Positions 35,004 through 44,973 of a stretch of 52,799 nt of DNA are shown one piece after another. The translations under genes were made by a program, and so were the position numbers. A model generated the notes under the pieces. The model had not been told where the DNA came from. It did not search any database and saw nothing but the letters and a program-made list of their open reading frames with translations. Source of the stretch: Arthrobacter nitrophenolicus (GTDB taxonomy: Bacteria > Actinomycetota > Actinomycetes > Actinomycetales > Micrococcaceae); assembly GCF_000332815.1 (NCBI RefSeq), contig NZ_AOFD01000028.1, positions 1 to 52,799 of the forward strand, in the 5' to 3' direction. How positions within the stretch are numbered: position 1 is the stretch's first letter; each line of letters starts with the position of its first letter.

Positions 35004-36080
35004 ATGAGCCTGACTTTTGAGCATGTGACCTTGGGCCAGCGCGTTCTCTTCGGCACCGGCAATGCCGCTGCGAACCTTGCCGCCGAGGTCGCCCGGCTGG
35101 GCGCACAGCGGGTGATGGTCATCGCCTCTGACTTCGAGACCGACATAGCCCGTACAGTCGCTACCGGCATCGAGGTGGCACTGTGGCACCACGATGTGGT
35201 GATGCACGTTCCCATCGAGACCGCCGAGAAAGCACGCGCCGCCGCGGCCGGGCACGGCATCGACCTGCTCGTGAGCGTCGGCGGCGGCTCGACCACAGGC
35301 TTGGCGAAGGCCGTGGCGATGACTACCCGAATCCCGGTCATCGCCGTGCCCACCACCTATGCCGGATCAGAAGCGACCAACGTGTGGGGCCTGACCGAGG
35401 CATCCCGGAAAACCACCGGGGTGGACGACGCCGTACTGCCGGTCACGGTCATCTACGACGCGGCCCTGACCCTGTCCCTGCCGGTAGACATGTCCGTCGC
35501 CTCCGGCCTGAACGGCATGGCCCACTGCATCGACTCGATGTGGGCGCCCCACATGGACCCGATCAACGCCGCACTTAGCGCCGAAGGCATCCGCGCCCTC
35601 AGTTCCGGCCTGCCCTTGATCGTGGATGACCCTACCGGAACTGAGGGACGCGAGCAGGCTCTTTACGGTGCGTACCTGTCCGCGGTCGCGTTCGCCTCCG
35701 CCGGGTCCGGGCTGCACCACAAGATCTGCCACGTCCTGGGCGGCACGTTCAACCTGCCCCACGCCCAGACCCACGCCACCGTGCTGCCCTACGTGCTGGC
35801 CTTCAACTCTCCCTTTGCTGCCGACGCTGAGGCCCGCATCGCCGCAGCGTTCGGCACCGCCGACGCCCTCACCGGACTCCAGAACCTCCGCAAACGCCTG
35901 GACGCGCCCAAAGCGTTGTCTGATTACGGCTTCACCGCCGACGGGATCGCTGAGGCCGTGACCGTCATTCTCCCGGCCGTCCCGGCGTCCAACCCGCGCG
36001 CCGTCACCGCAGAGAACCTCAGCCGCCTCGTCCAGGCGGCCCTGACCGGCGAAGAGCCCCAAGTCCTTTTGGACCTCTAA
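35004..36080 (+). CDS. Maleylacetate reductase 1
   Basis: 358 residues. An iron-alcohol-dehydrogenase-like fold with the nucleotide motif GGGSTTGLAKA (near 93), the conserved PTTYAGSEATN, and the HHKICHVLGG region. It reduces maleylacetate to 3-oxoadipate with NADH or NADPH, and in chlorinated pathways can also remove a 2-chloro substituent. It lies three bases after the hydroxylase and 70 before the dioxygenase. A second, clearly diverged copy is at 46683-47747. Third-position GC is notably high here, unlike the second copy. Confidence 0.93.
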   Translation: MSLTFEHVTLGQRVLFGTGNAAANLAAEVARLGAQRVMVIASDFETDIARTVATGIEVALWHHDVVMHVPIETAEKARAAAAGHGIDLLVSVGGGSTTGLAKAVAMTTRIPVIAVPTTYAGSEATNVWGLTEASRKTTGVDDAVLPVTVIYDAALTLSLPVDMSVASGLNGMAHCIDSMWAPHMDPINAALSAEGIRALSSGLPLIVDDPTGTEGREQALYGAYLSAVAFASAGSGLHHKICHVLGGTFNLPHAQTHATVLPYVLAFNSPFAADAEARIAAAFGTADALTGLQNLRKRLDAPKALSDYGFTADGIAEAVTVILPAVPASNPRAVTAENLSRLVQAALTGEEPQVLLDL

Positions 36081-36150
36081 CTCGGGTTCCTTGCCCGGTC
36101 GCCGGCCGAGCCGCCAGCACAAACCCACCCTCGAACCACAGGAGTAAAGC

Positions 36151-37062
36151 ATGTCGGGAATCATCCATGCCGGCGCCGGCATCAGCCCGGAACAGGCCGC
36201 CGTCGAACAAAAACTCGTGGACACCGTCATCGCGTCCTTCGACAAAACCCAGGACCCGCGTCTGAAGAAGGTCATGCAGTCCCTGACCCGGCACCTGCAC
36301 AACTTCGTCCGCGAAGTCCGTCTCACCGAGGACGAGTGGAACACCGGGATCGAATTCCTCACCGCCGCCGGGCACATCACCGATGACAAACGCCAGGAAT
36401 TCATCCTGCTCTCGGACGTCCTGGGCCTGTCCATGCAGACCGTCGCGATCAACAACAAGGCCTACAAAGGCGCCACCGAGGCCACCGTCTTCGGCCCGTT
36501 CTTTATCGAAGACGCATCCGAAATCCCCCTAGGCGGAGACATCGCCGGCGGCGCCCACGGCCAGCCCTGCTGGGTCGAGGGCACCATCACCGACACCTCC
36601 GGGAACCCTGTGCCGGGCGCCCGCATCGAGGTCTGGGAAGCGGACGAAGACGGCTTCTATGACGTCCAATACGCCGACGCGCGCGTTGCCGGACGCGCCT
36701 ACCTCTACGCCGACGACCACGGCAGATACTCCTTCTGGGGACGCACCCCCACCCCGTACCCCATCCCGCACGACGGGCCAGTGGGCAAGATGCTTGAGGC
36801 GGCCGGGCGCTCACCAGTCCGCACTTCCCACCTGCACTTCATGGTCACCGCCCACGGTCTGCGGACCCTCGTGACCCACATCTTCGTCGAGGGAGACCCG
36901 CAGATCGAAATTGGGGACTCAGTGTTCGGCGTCAAAGACTCCCTGATCAAACGCTTCGAACCCCAGCCGGCAGGCACACCCACCCCCGACGGCCGGGACC
37001 TGGGCAACCAGACCTGGGCACGCACCCGCTTCGACGTGGTCCTCGCCCCCGCCCTCGCATGA
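36151..37062 (+). CDS. Hydroxyquinol 1,2-dioxygenase 1
   Basis: 303 residues. An N-terminal helical dimerisation domain (to about 110) and a C-terminal beta-sandwich with the four iron ligands Tyr170 (GFYDVQ), Tyr203 (TPYPIP), His227 and His229 (SHLHF); their spacing matches known hydroxyquinol dioxygenases. The length, over 290 residues, fits that group rather than chlorocatechol dioxygenases of about 255. It cleaves hydroxyquinol between the two adjacent hydroxyls to maleylacetate, the substrate of the preceding gene's product. Very similar to the second copy at 39216-40130. Confidence 0.93.
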   Translation: MSGIIHAGAGISPEQAAVEQKLVDTVIASFDKTQDPRLKKVMQSLTRHLHNFVREVRLTEDEWNTGIEFLTAAGHITDDKRQEFILLSDVLGLSMQTVAINNKAYKGATEATVFGPFFIEDASEIPLGGDIAGGAHGQPCWVEGTITDTSGNPVPGARIEVWEADEDGFYDVQYADARVAGRAYLYADDHGRYSFWGRTPTPYPIPHDGPVGKMLEAAGRSPVRTSHLHFMVTAHGLRTLVTHIFVEGDPQIEIGDSVFGVKDSLIKRFEPQPAGTPTPDGRDLGNQTWARTRFDVVLAPALA

Positions 37063-37240
37063 AATGAAAGAGTTCTGCTCAAACCTAGGCAGGGCAACGT
37101 GGCTGAGCCCCAAAGTGCACGCTGCGCGTCCCCGGCAAGGAGTTAAGGCTGGCAATGGTGAGCGATCGAATGTCGACCGTACCTCCTGCTGCGGTGACTC
37201 CGAGATACGCGTCGCTCATTTGCGCTCTGCACGGCGCTCG

Positions 37241-37330
37241 GTCACCCAGCGTGCTCACGCGCACATACCCGGTCCGCTGTCCGGCCACTGTTGCTCCAAC
37301 CCTTCGCCTGTGAGGTTGAGTTCCAGATAC
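37241..37330 (-). pseudogene. Fragment of a serine-resolvase N-terminus
   Basis: Reading minus, one frame gives LELNLTGEGLEQQ and the next VAGQRTGYVRVSTLGD, the start of a resolvase. After VST the similarity ends. The same block begins the longer remnant at 37387-37991, so the 5' end of the gene is present twice in direct orientation. This is probably a transposition or recombination scar. Confidence 0.6.
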
Positions 37331-37386
37331 GTCCTACAAGGAATCGCCGCTTCGTCTCCGCGTGGTGGCGTCGGCAGGGGAGAGGC

Positions 37387-37991
37387 TCAGTCTTGCTTGG
37401 CGTGGCACAGGTACTGGTAGACGGTCTCGCAGCTGATTCGATAGTCACGGGCAAGGACGGCCTTTGGAACACCGCTTACGGAGCGGGGACCAGTACGGCG
37501 GCACCGTTCCGGTGCGAGGATCTTTTTCCGTCTTTTGTGGGCGCCGCGCTGCTTGGCCAGGGCGATTTCTTCTTTTTGGCGTTCCGCGAGGAGCGAGCGT
37601 TCGAATTCCGCGAAGGCACCCAGGACGGGAGCATGACGCTGGCTATAGGGGAGTCCTCACCGATGAAGACTACGTTCTCTTTGACGAAACTCCACCCCGC
37701 ACGCCCTCACGGGTCAGACCATGGACGAGAGCACGTACGTCGACGAGGTTGCGGGCGAGCCGTCCATGCTGTGCCCCACCACGATGTCCCCGTCGCGGGC
37801 GAACTGGAGTAGTTCCGTGAGCTGTGGCCTGCTGGTGTCCCTGCCCGAGGCCTGTCGGTGAAGACCCGGTCAACCTGGCCGAGCTGGCGTTTCTCGTTCT
37901 GCTCCACCGTGCTAACGCACACGTACGCGAGCCGCTGTCCGCTCACCTGCGTCTCCAAACCTCGTCCTGTCAGGTTGAGGTCTAGGCTCAA
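37387..37991 (-). pseudogene. Degraded serine resolvase (Tn3-type)
   Basis: Resolvase segments can be followed on the minus strand across several frames: GQRLAYVCVSTVEQN (catalytic Ser region, RVS altered to CVS), DRVFTDRASGRDT, DVRALVHGLTREGV, GEDSPIASVML, GAFAEFERSLLAERQKEE and a C-terminal HTH ARDYRISCETVYQYL ending at 37387. Unlike the one-base breaks elsewhere, this gene has many frame changes and is truly decayed. It marks an old transposon between the two catabolic gene sets. Confidence 0.78.
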
Positions 37992-38496
37992 CCCAGAAGA
38001 AGGTCAATGCTTGCCGGTCGGGTTTGTCGGGGTATGTGCCCGGAGTCTGGCACTGCCAGGTCCCTGGCCATGTCAGGAACGGCGCATCCGTTCACGCCCA
38101 AAGAGAGCAACAAATCGCTTGCCCAATCCGTGAAATGGCTCGTTGATCAACCACTGCTGACACCGCTTGGGCTTCGGCACCGTCAGGATCACATCTCAAG
38201 TTTCCTAGTGAGCGGCGGTCTCTTCGCTTCGATATTCGTCGTTGTAATGCAGTCCTACCCAAGGAGAGGCGCAAAACTCTACGAGGATAGGCCCCTGCCA
38301 GCTATCGGTCTCTTCTTTTCGTCCTTCGGGCTTCCAGTCCTGGCCTAAGGTGTGGCTTCTTGTTGGCATCCTGGCTCCTACATAGTCGGATAATTTACGC
38401 TAGATCGGGCATAGTCGGTTCTGGTTGAGTACATAAGGTTCTTCCTGCACCCACATGCAACGGACCCGGTCGGGGACCAGAGCTGCACCGATGCAG
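37992..38496. other. Intergenic remnant, no supported gene
   Basis: About 500 bases between the resolvase remnant and the ModA-like gene. Short frames exist on both strands; one on the minus strand (about 38210-38345) ends in WVGLHYNDEYRSEETAAH and may be the tail of a lost transposon gene. No promoter or terminator is clear. Confidence 0.4.
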
Positions 38497-39219
38497 CTAA
38501 AAGGCTTGGAGGCCAGCGGCAGCGTAGGCGGATCTTGCGAGGGAGCTGCTCAGGAAGTTGAAAAGTGCGGTTGCCAGGTACTTATCGGCTGTCTTATTGC
38601 ATAAATATGTGGAGAACTCCGTGTACCTCTGAACGGCGGCTGGAAGCGGCCCGAGAAAGTTCACCTCGGGGACTAGCTTGAGTTCAGAGATTTGTTGCAC
38701 AGCTAGAACGGCTCGTCCGTCAATTAAAGCGCTGGCTGTTGACCCTTCCTCCACAAAAGTGGCGCGGGAGTTCACTATGTCAGCTATCCCTAGGTCCTCG
38801 AGCATCCGATGGAAATAGGTCCCGCTCGGTCGCGTCCTCGAGTAGGCAACCGAGCGGCACCTTGTAAGTGCAAAGGCAAGCTCCTCAACGGTTGTGATGC
38901 TGGGAGCTTTGGCATCGGGGGCGGCAGCGACTCCGATTCCCGACCTAACGATGTGTCTTGCAGTGTGGAAGGCGTCGCTGCCCGGAGGCTCCGGGTTCCC
39001 AAGGGAACCTGAGAGACCTACAAATACAGCCGGTTTAGCCCCCGCATTGACCCTTTCCAGGAGCCTCGCCGTTGAATCGAAGACAATATATACAGGTTGT
39101 CCAGTAGCTCTGGTAAAAGCCGGCATGATCACCTCCTCTACCGGCTTCCTGAGAGCATTAGCACAGAAAAGAGACACGGTAGCGGTTACGGAACTCGGTT
39201 TCGTCGTCTCAGTGTTCAC
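38497..39219 (-). CDS. ModA-like substrate-binding domain protein lacking a signal peptide
   Basis: 240 residues from ATG 39219, overlapping the dioxygenase stop by four bases (ATGA). It resembles molybdate-type binding proteins ([58 protein letters not shown]). The usual N-terminal export signal or lipobox is absent: the protein starts directly with the fold, so it is probably cytoplasmic. No transporter genes are near. Its coupling to hydroxyquinol dioxygenase suggests it binds an aromatic or a ring-cleavage product, perhaps as a sensor or carrier; this is inference. Homologues accompany other aromatic operons. Confidence 0.75.
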   Translation of the reverse strand: MNTETTKPSSVTATVSLFCANALRKPVEEVIMPAFTRATGQPVYIVFDSTARLLERVNAGAKPAVFVGLSGSLGNPEPPGSDAFHTARHIVRSGIGVAAAPDAKAPSITTVEELAFALTRCRSVAYSRTRPSGTYFHRMLEDLGIADIVNSRATFVEEGSTASALIDGRAVLAVQQISELKLVPEVNFLGPLPAAVQRYTEFSTYLCNKTADKYLATALFNFLSSSLARSAYAAAGLQAF

Positions 39220-40130
39220 TTCAGATCAGGATTAGGAGCAAGCACGATATCAAACCGAGTGCGCGCCCATGTTGCACCGTGAAGCTCGCGACCGTCAGGA
39301 GTCGGGGCTCCCGCTGGTTGTTGCTCAAAGCGTTTGATTAGGGAACTCTTGACTCCGAAAACTGAATCGCCGGCTTCAATATAAGGGTCACCCTGGACAA
39401 AGATATGAGTAACCAAGGTGCGGTGTTCATCAGCTGTAACCATGAAATGCAGATGCGAGGCGCGCATGGGAGATCGACCTACCGCTTCCAGCATTTTCCC
39501 CACCGGCCCATCATGCGGGATTGGATACGGTGTTGGGGTCAGTCCCCAGAAGGCGTAGTGTCCGTCCTGGTCAGCGAAGAGATGGGCGCGGCCAGCAACT
39601 CGGTGATTCGTGTATTGGACGTCGTAAAAGCCGTCTTCATCGGCTTCCCAGACCTCGATTCGGGCGCCGGGAAGAGGTTTACCGCTGGTGTCTGTAACGA
39701 TGCCTTCGACCCAGCAGGGCTGACCGTTTGCCCCACCGGCGATGTCGCCTCCAATCGGGATTTCGGGGGCATCCTGGACGAAGAACGGCCCAAAAACTGT
39801 AGCTTCAGTCGCGTTCTTGTGGGTTTCGTTATTTATGGCGATGGTCTGCATGGAAAGGCCTAGAACGTCAGAAAGCAAAATGAACTCTTGGCGCTTGTCA
39901 TCGGTGATGTGGCCGGCGGCGGTGAGAAATTCTATGCCCGCGTTCCATTCGTCCTCCGTGAGGCGAACTTCACGTGCGAAGTTGTGTAGGTGCTGGGTGA
40001 GGGCTTGCATGAGTTGCCTCAACCGGGGGTCCTGCGCCTTCTCAAAAGAGGCAACTACTGTGTCCACGAGTTCTTGCTCTACCGCTGCCTGTTCAGGTGA
40101 AATCGGTGGGGCTACTTGACGGGTCGTCAT
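39216..40130 (-). CDS. Hydroxyquinol 1,2-dioxygenase 2
   Basis: 304 residues, about four in five identical by eye to the copy at 36151-37062, without gaps in the core. The iron ligands are Tyr169, Tyr202, His226 and His228. Same reaction: hydroxyquinol (or 6-chlorohydroxyquinol) to (chloro)maleylacetate. Lower third-position GC than copy 1 suggests a separate origin rather than recent duplication. It is read with the flavin reductase upstream (134 bases beyond the small gene) and overlaps the ModA-like gene. AAGGAATCCTC precedes the ATG. Confidence 0.93.
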   Translation of the reverse strand: MTTRQVAPPISPEQAAVEQELVDTVVASFEKAQDPRLRQLMQALTQHLHNFAREVRLTEDEWNAGIEFLTAAGHITDDKRQEFILLSDVLGLSMQTIAINNETHKNATEATVFGPFFVQDAPEIPIGGDIAGGANGQPCWVEGIVTDTSGKPLPGARIEVWEADEDGFYDVQYTNHRVAGRAHLFADQDGHYAFWGLTPTPYPIPHDGPVGKMLEAVGRSPMRASHLHFMVTADEHRTLVTHIFVQGDPYIEAGDSVFGVKSSLIKRFEQQPAGAPTPDGRELHGATWARTRFDIVLAPNPDLK

Positions 40131-40264
40131 GAGGATTCCTTAGGGGTCTTGTGAGGTTCCGTAGTGTGCTTGGAAAGATGACTTGACTCGGGAGGGATTC
40201 GGTTTGGGACCGGGTTACTGGTAGTCGTTGCTCGTAGCGGCGACCGGATAGAACCAGCTCTGGA

Positions 40265-40552
40265 TCACCTTGTTTGTTTTTCGTGCAGGGTCCCACTCCA
40301 GTGGAGAGTCAGGTGATAGCCGTCCGCTCGAGCAAACATCCGGCGCCCCCAACCCCCTGCAAGATGCACCCAAATAATCGCCCCGTCAGCGGTCACGTCG
40401 TCTACTCGTCCGTGGAAATGGCCCTGGCCCTTTTTGTACAGGGAAACGTCGTGGCCGGGGGAGACCTCTTGCCAATCAGGTAATGCCACTTGGGATGACA
40501 CTTCCTGTTGCCTGTGTCCGCTGCGGAACGAATACGCCAAGTGCGAGCTCAC
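40265..40552 (-). CDS. Small protein of the monooxygenase operon
   Basis: 95 residues from GTG 40552, overlapping the reductase stop (GTGA). The second half, GRVDDVTADGAIIWVHLAGG then GWGRRMFARADGYHLTLH, looks like a small beta-barrel (SH3-like) with conserved Trp and Gly. I do not recognise the family with confidence. Coupling to the flavin reductase implies a related job, perhaps binding a ligand or stabilising the reductase. It could also be an unimportant frame, but the start overlap and fold-like pattern argue for a gene. Confidence 0.55.
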   Translation of the reverse strand: MSSHLAYSFRSGHRQQEVSSQVALPDWQEVSPGHDVSLYKKGQGHFHGRVDDVTADGAIIWVHLAGGWGRRMFARADGYHLTLHWSGTLHEKQTR

Positions 40553-41327
40553 CGGCTTCCCGTTTCACGTGAGGATCCGCTCAGAGCATTTGGGGCGGCG
40601 GGCATTGACAGTTTGTCCGTTGCTGTCAGCTTGGGTGTCAGGAGGTAAGTCCCATCGGGCTCCGCCAGCAATAGCCCTTCATTTCGAAGTTGCTGAAGAG
40701 CATGATAAGCCGAGGAACGGTCAACCTTCAGTTCAAGGGCCATATTGGCCGCAGTGATAGGTCCAGAAGCGTTACCGGTACGGGCAAGGATGGTCTCGCG
40801 GATCAGCTCGTAGACAGACTCATCCAAGGCCCGAGTAAAACTGCCAAACTGGCCTCTGAAATACCCCAAGGGATCTCCTGCACCGGCTTCAGCCGTTTTC
40901 ACCTCGGCCATAAATACAGCGTGTGTTGCCACGTCGGTGCGTGAAACGATGGTGCATTCAATCTGCGCCAACGCGTCAGAGATGAGCGGGACGTCAAGCT
41001 CGCGGGTCATCAGTTCCACGTCCCTGAACTTGTCGGGATGCCGGGTCGCGAACTGAACCGCTAACTCGGCCTGCTTATCCCCGAGGATGTTCACAGCGAA
41101 GACGCCGGCCTCGCTCACAGCATCTGTTGTGGCGAGCTGTCGATTCAGGCACACCAACAACATAGGTGGGTCCATGGAGAGGGAGCTCACAGCGCTGGCC
41201 GTTACGCCGAACTTGGTGCCGGCGTGTTGCGTCGTAATAACCGCAACCCCGCTAGTGAAATGGCTGATGACCCTACGGAAGGCAACCGGATCGACAGACT
41301 CCCGGACCGTGTGTCGGAGATGCTCAT
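40549..41327 (-). pseudogene. Flavin reductase with C-terminal winged helix, one-base frameshift as written
   Basis: About 259 residues from ATG 41327 (AGAGGA upstream). Only the first few codons are out of frame: one base is missing near 41304-41311, after which VRESVDPVAFRRVISHFTSG continues to the stop. Residues 15-165 are a flavin-reductase-like domain (FTSGVAVITT, GVTASAVSSLSMDPP, AVNILG). Residues 170-235 form a GntR/MarR-like winged helix (MALELKVDRSSAYHALQQLR). It should supply reduced flavin to the HpaB-type oxygenase at 44970. A related arrangement in Acinetobacter HPA reductase makes activity depend on substrate. Confidence 0.82.
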
Positions 41328-41445
41328 GATGGTTCCTCTCAAGCGATAAATGTGATGCAGTTCATGAATCAGCATCGTGGGCGCCCGTTAACGAGGTCGA
41401 AATGGGCGATCTGTGCCGCCGCTCACCCGGGCTATATTGTGTCTT

Positions 41446-44400
41446 ATGTCACGCACTAGAGGCCGTTCGGCTGGTCTGATAATTCGCAGCAAACTCGCGG
41501 TGCCGCCTCTGGCGGAGCGACTGGTTATGCGGCCCCGTCTTAACCAGCTGTTCAGTCAGTTGATAAACCAGAACCGCGTGGTTTGGGTTGCCGCAACGGC
41601 AGGTTCCGGCAAAACCACGGCGATTGTTCAGGCTGCTGCCACATGGGGCGGCCCTATTGCCTGGCTCACTCTGGACGGGACAGACGCTGCCCCCGGCCGG
41701 CTTCTCATCTATCTGGAGGCGGCAATAGCAGCACACGTGCCAGACGCTGCCGGTCTGGCCAGCAGCGCGCTCGCGGCGCGTATTCCCCATCCCGAAGTGG
41801 CTGGTTTGCTGGCCGAGTCTGTAGGAGATGAAGATCTCCTGCTGGTGCTTGATGGCCTGGAGAATCTAGTTGGCGCCTACGAAGCGCTGGACGTCGTCGG
41901 GGCGGTTGTCCGTTATGCACCGGTGGGACTCAAGGTTGTCCTGCTTACTCGGGTTGATCTACCGATCGATCTAAGTGCTCAGGCTGGGGTTGATCGCGTG
42001 GCAACTATAGGTGAGGAGGACCTGGCCTTCACTCCCGAGGAAGCTGCAGGGGCACTCGTTGAAGCCGGAATAACAGACATTGACGCCTCCAGTGCCGTCG
42101 AGGCAACAGGCGGCTGGGTAACAGGGGTTCTTTTTGAGGCGTGGCACTCACGGCTGCACATTTCCGGAACCGGCGGTGAGGCTGACCCCCTACATGGCTA
42201 TCTGGCTTCGCAAATCCTGGCTAAGTTGGCTCCTGAAGAACGGGAGTTCCTCATCGTTTCTTCCTTACTGGACGAAGTGACACCATCCCGGGCGGCAGCC
42301 CTGGGTCAATCCAACGCCGGCGATTTGCTGGTTAGACTGCGAAGCCACCACTTGCCTGTTTCCTGGATTTCCGGGACCTACCGCATGCGGTGCCACCCTC
42401 GATTCCGAGAATACTTGGTGACTTGTTTGGAGCGCCGGGGAAAGGCAGAAGTTCAGGCTACACGGCGCGCCTATGGGGACCTTCTAGTCACCGAGGGCCA
42501 TCTTGAGGAAGCTGTCGAGCAGTTCCTGGCCGCAGAAGAGCTGGACCGAGCTGTGGATGCTGCCGAAGTGGTTATAGGCGACGTACTAGACCGACTCGAT
42601 TTCGTTGTTGCCGAAAGGTGGCTCGGTTACCTCGCCCCACCTGGCAGTTCCGGGTCCCGGAGGCTGGGCCCGGCCACACTCATGCTGTCAATAGCCCGCG
42701 AGGACTACCGAAAGGGCGTGGCTATCGCCGATGATCTTCAGGCAAACGGTGTCAGGGATGACCTGGCCCGTCTTTCCCCGCGGGGTGGTGCAATCATGGC
42801 GTGGTGTTACTGGCATCTGGACCGGCTAGACGATATGCGGGCGGTGATCGACCTGGCCCCGAATAGCCCAGAGATTGATGCTGTCCGTTACCTGCTATCA
42901 CTTGCCACCCGTCGGGAAGCAACCGGCGCTTACCCCGCTCCTACCCTTAGTGGTGGACCACTGGATGCTTTGGTGATGCGCGTGCACTACGCCCACGGAA
43001 GACTGAGTGAGGTCAGCAAAATGCCGGACTCCCCATGGGCTGCTGCAGTCTCCGCTCCGTGGCGAGTGGGCGCTCTTAGAGCAACAGGCCGCTTGACGGA
43101 GGCCTTGGAGCTCTATCGCTCAGCTGATGCTGGCCACTGGCGCCCGCCTGGATGCACGGCATTGTTGGTCCGGAACTGATGATCGATCTGGAGGACACAG
43201 AAGAAGCGCAACGGGTACTTGCCAAGGGCCAGGGATTGGTCAGGGCAAGCGGCTCCGTTGTGTTCGAGTGGCTGAACCGCCTCATCGAAGCCAAACTTGA
43301 GCTGCGTTTGAACCACGACCCTGTTGCTGCGCTAAATCTTCTCGAACAGGTGGAGAACGCCGGAGGGCGCCACTATGACTTCATTAGTGAGGCTTTGGAT
43401 ACCTGGAAGGGCCTCGCGCTTCTGCTTTCCCGGTCAGACAATGACGACGCCGTCGTGATGCTCAGACGAGCTGTTAACAGCATGACCGAGGCCAACCGCA
43501 TTCTCGACCTGCCCGCTGCGGCGATATACCTAGCTGAAGCCGAATGGAGACAGGGTGACTTGACAGAATCTGATGCAGCTGCCGACCAGGCGATGGTTGC
43601 CGCCAGGCTCCAAGAATCCAACCACCAGATTCTACTGGCCCTTGCGGATTTTCAGGCAGTACTAACTCGTCGCCTGGACTCTGAAGAATTCACCGACTCA
43701 CCATGGCATGAACTGGGCCAGGCCCTGATGGCCCGCGGCGTGGGAGCAGGTTGGAATCAGCATCCCGTCATTCTCTTATCCGAGTTCGGGCGGATTGCCA
43801 TCTCAGTCGCTGGGCAAGAGGTAAAGCCGCGCATTGCCAAAAGTCTGAATCTACTAGCCTATCTGGCCGCAGTCCCGAGTCACCATGCTTCCCGCGAAGA
43901 TCTGCTTTCGGCGCTCTTCGATGGTCAATCAGACGAGTCCGCGAGAGCCTACTTGCGCCAGGCCGCTCACCGGCTTCGGGAAGCTCTTCCTGCCGGTATC
44001 GGACCAATCTTCACCGGCAATACCTTGGCGTTCACCACTCCCGTCATTCTGGACAGCGAGTCCACCAGATTCGAGGCGTTAATCGCAAAGGCTGCACGAC
44101 TCCGCGGGCAGGGAAGACTTGAAGCGCTTTTGAAGGCGCTTGCCATCGTTGACAGCGGGGAGTACCTGCCGGGGATGGATTCATCCTGGGCAACGCAGCG
44201 GCGGGAGCAATTAGAGGAGCAGGCAGCCCAAGCTCGACTTCAGGCTGCCCAAATGGCATTTACAACCCAGCAGTACCGCCAGGCCGAGCAACTTGCGGAA
44301 CAAGTTGTCGCCCAAGATCCGTATAAAGAGAGCGCTTGGCGAATTCTCATGCGGATAGCCAGCGCCACAGGAAATGAGGACGGCGTCGTAGCCTCCTACC

Positions 44401-44483
44401 GCCGCTGCAAGGCAGCACTCCAAGAGCTGGGCATCACGCCCTCAGACTCAACCCAACAAATGTTTCAACGGCTCAGGCGTTAA
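41446..44483 (+). pseudogene. MalT-like STAND regulator ending in a SARP (wHTH-BTAD) module, one-base frameshift as written
   Basis: About 1012 residues. The N-terminal NTPase has Walker A ATAGSGKTT (50-58) and Walker B LLLVLDGLENL; a TPR-like helical middle follows. Near 43143-43145 one C is missing; the other frame then continues through MHGIVGPELMIDLEDTEEA. The last 250 residues are an OmpR-like winged helix (LSEFGRIAISVAG, REDLLSALF) and a bacterial transcriptional activator domain (ALAIVDSGEYLPG, YRRCKAALQELGITP). This is SARP output placed at the C-terminus of a MalT-like sensor. Divergent from the flavin reductase; probably activates both flanks. TATATT at 41433-41438 suggests a leaderless start. 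Confidence 0.82.
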
Positions 44484-44533
44484 CTGCCGGCTATTTCGCA
44501 GCCGTTAACACCTGATACCGGATCGTTGCACCC

Positions 44534-44973
44534 ATGGAGAACAACGCCAGCTTCGAAAGTCCGGGATCGATCTTCAAGCGCCTGCATGAGGCGTACAACA
44601 GGCACGACCACGCCGAAGCGGCTGCCTTGTACGCAATTGACGGCGAGCATGAGGACATCGCACTAAGCCATGTTGCTCGGGGACGCGATGCAGTTGCGGC
44701 GGGGCTGGCTCATTTCTTCACAGCCTTCCCTGATGCGCACTGGCACGCGCTGGATGATCTCGAAACGACGGATCGCGCTATGGGCCGCTATGTCCTCACC
44801 GCGACGTTGCAACGGGACATGGGAAACCTGAAGGCCGCTGGTCAGCGTTTGCAGCTGCGAGGCGTACACATTCTGGAAACGGCTCAAGGCTGATCCAGCG
44901 GTCGGAGGACTTCTGGGACAGCAAAACGTTCCATAACCAAATGAACACCATGAATACAGGAGCTAAAGCATGA
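44534..44973 (+). pseudogene. SnoaL/NTF2-like protein coupled to the monooxygenase, one-base frameshift as written
   Basis: About 146 residues. The pattern IFKRLHEAYNRHDHAEAAALYA...GRDAVAAGLAHFFTAFPDAHW is a SnoaL-like NTF2 fold. Read as given it stops early at 44893; adding one base at 44888-44889 continues as LIQRSEDFWDSKTFHNQ and ends at 44973, overlapping the monooxygenase ATG (ATGA). The restored end DFWD is the typical last strand of the family. Members act as small enzymes or ligand-binding partners in aromatic and polyketide metabolism; here the coupling suggests it serves the oxygenase. Function not known. Confidence 0.75.

Noticed and set aside
36151..37062. Chlorocatechol or catechol 1,2-dioxygenase
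   Set aside because: Length over 300 residues, ligand spacing and the [10 protein letters not shown] region match hydroxyquinol dioxygenases, and the partner is maleylacetate reductase, with no cycloisomerase or dienelactone hydrolase gene in view.
37291..37812. 173-codon + strand frame
   Set aside because: It is antisense to the decayed resolvase, which explains the region in pieces on the minus strand.
38007..38348. 113-codon + strand frame with a hydrophobic patch
   Set aside because: No start signal, no family pattern, and it lies in a decayed mobile-element region.
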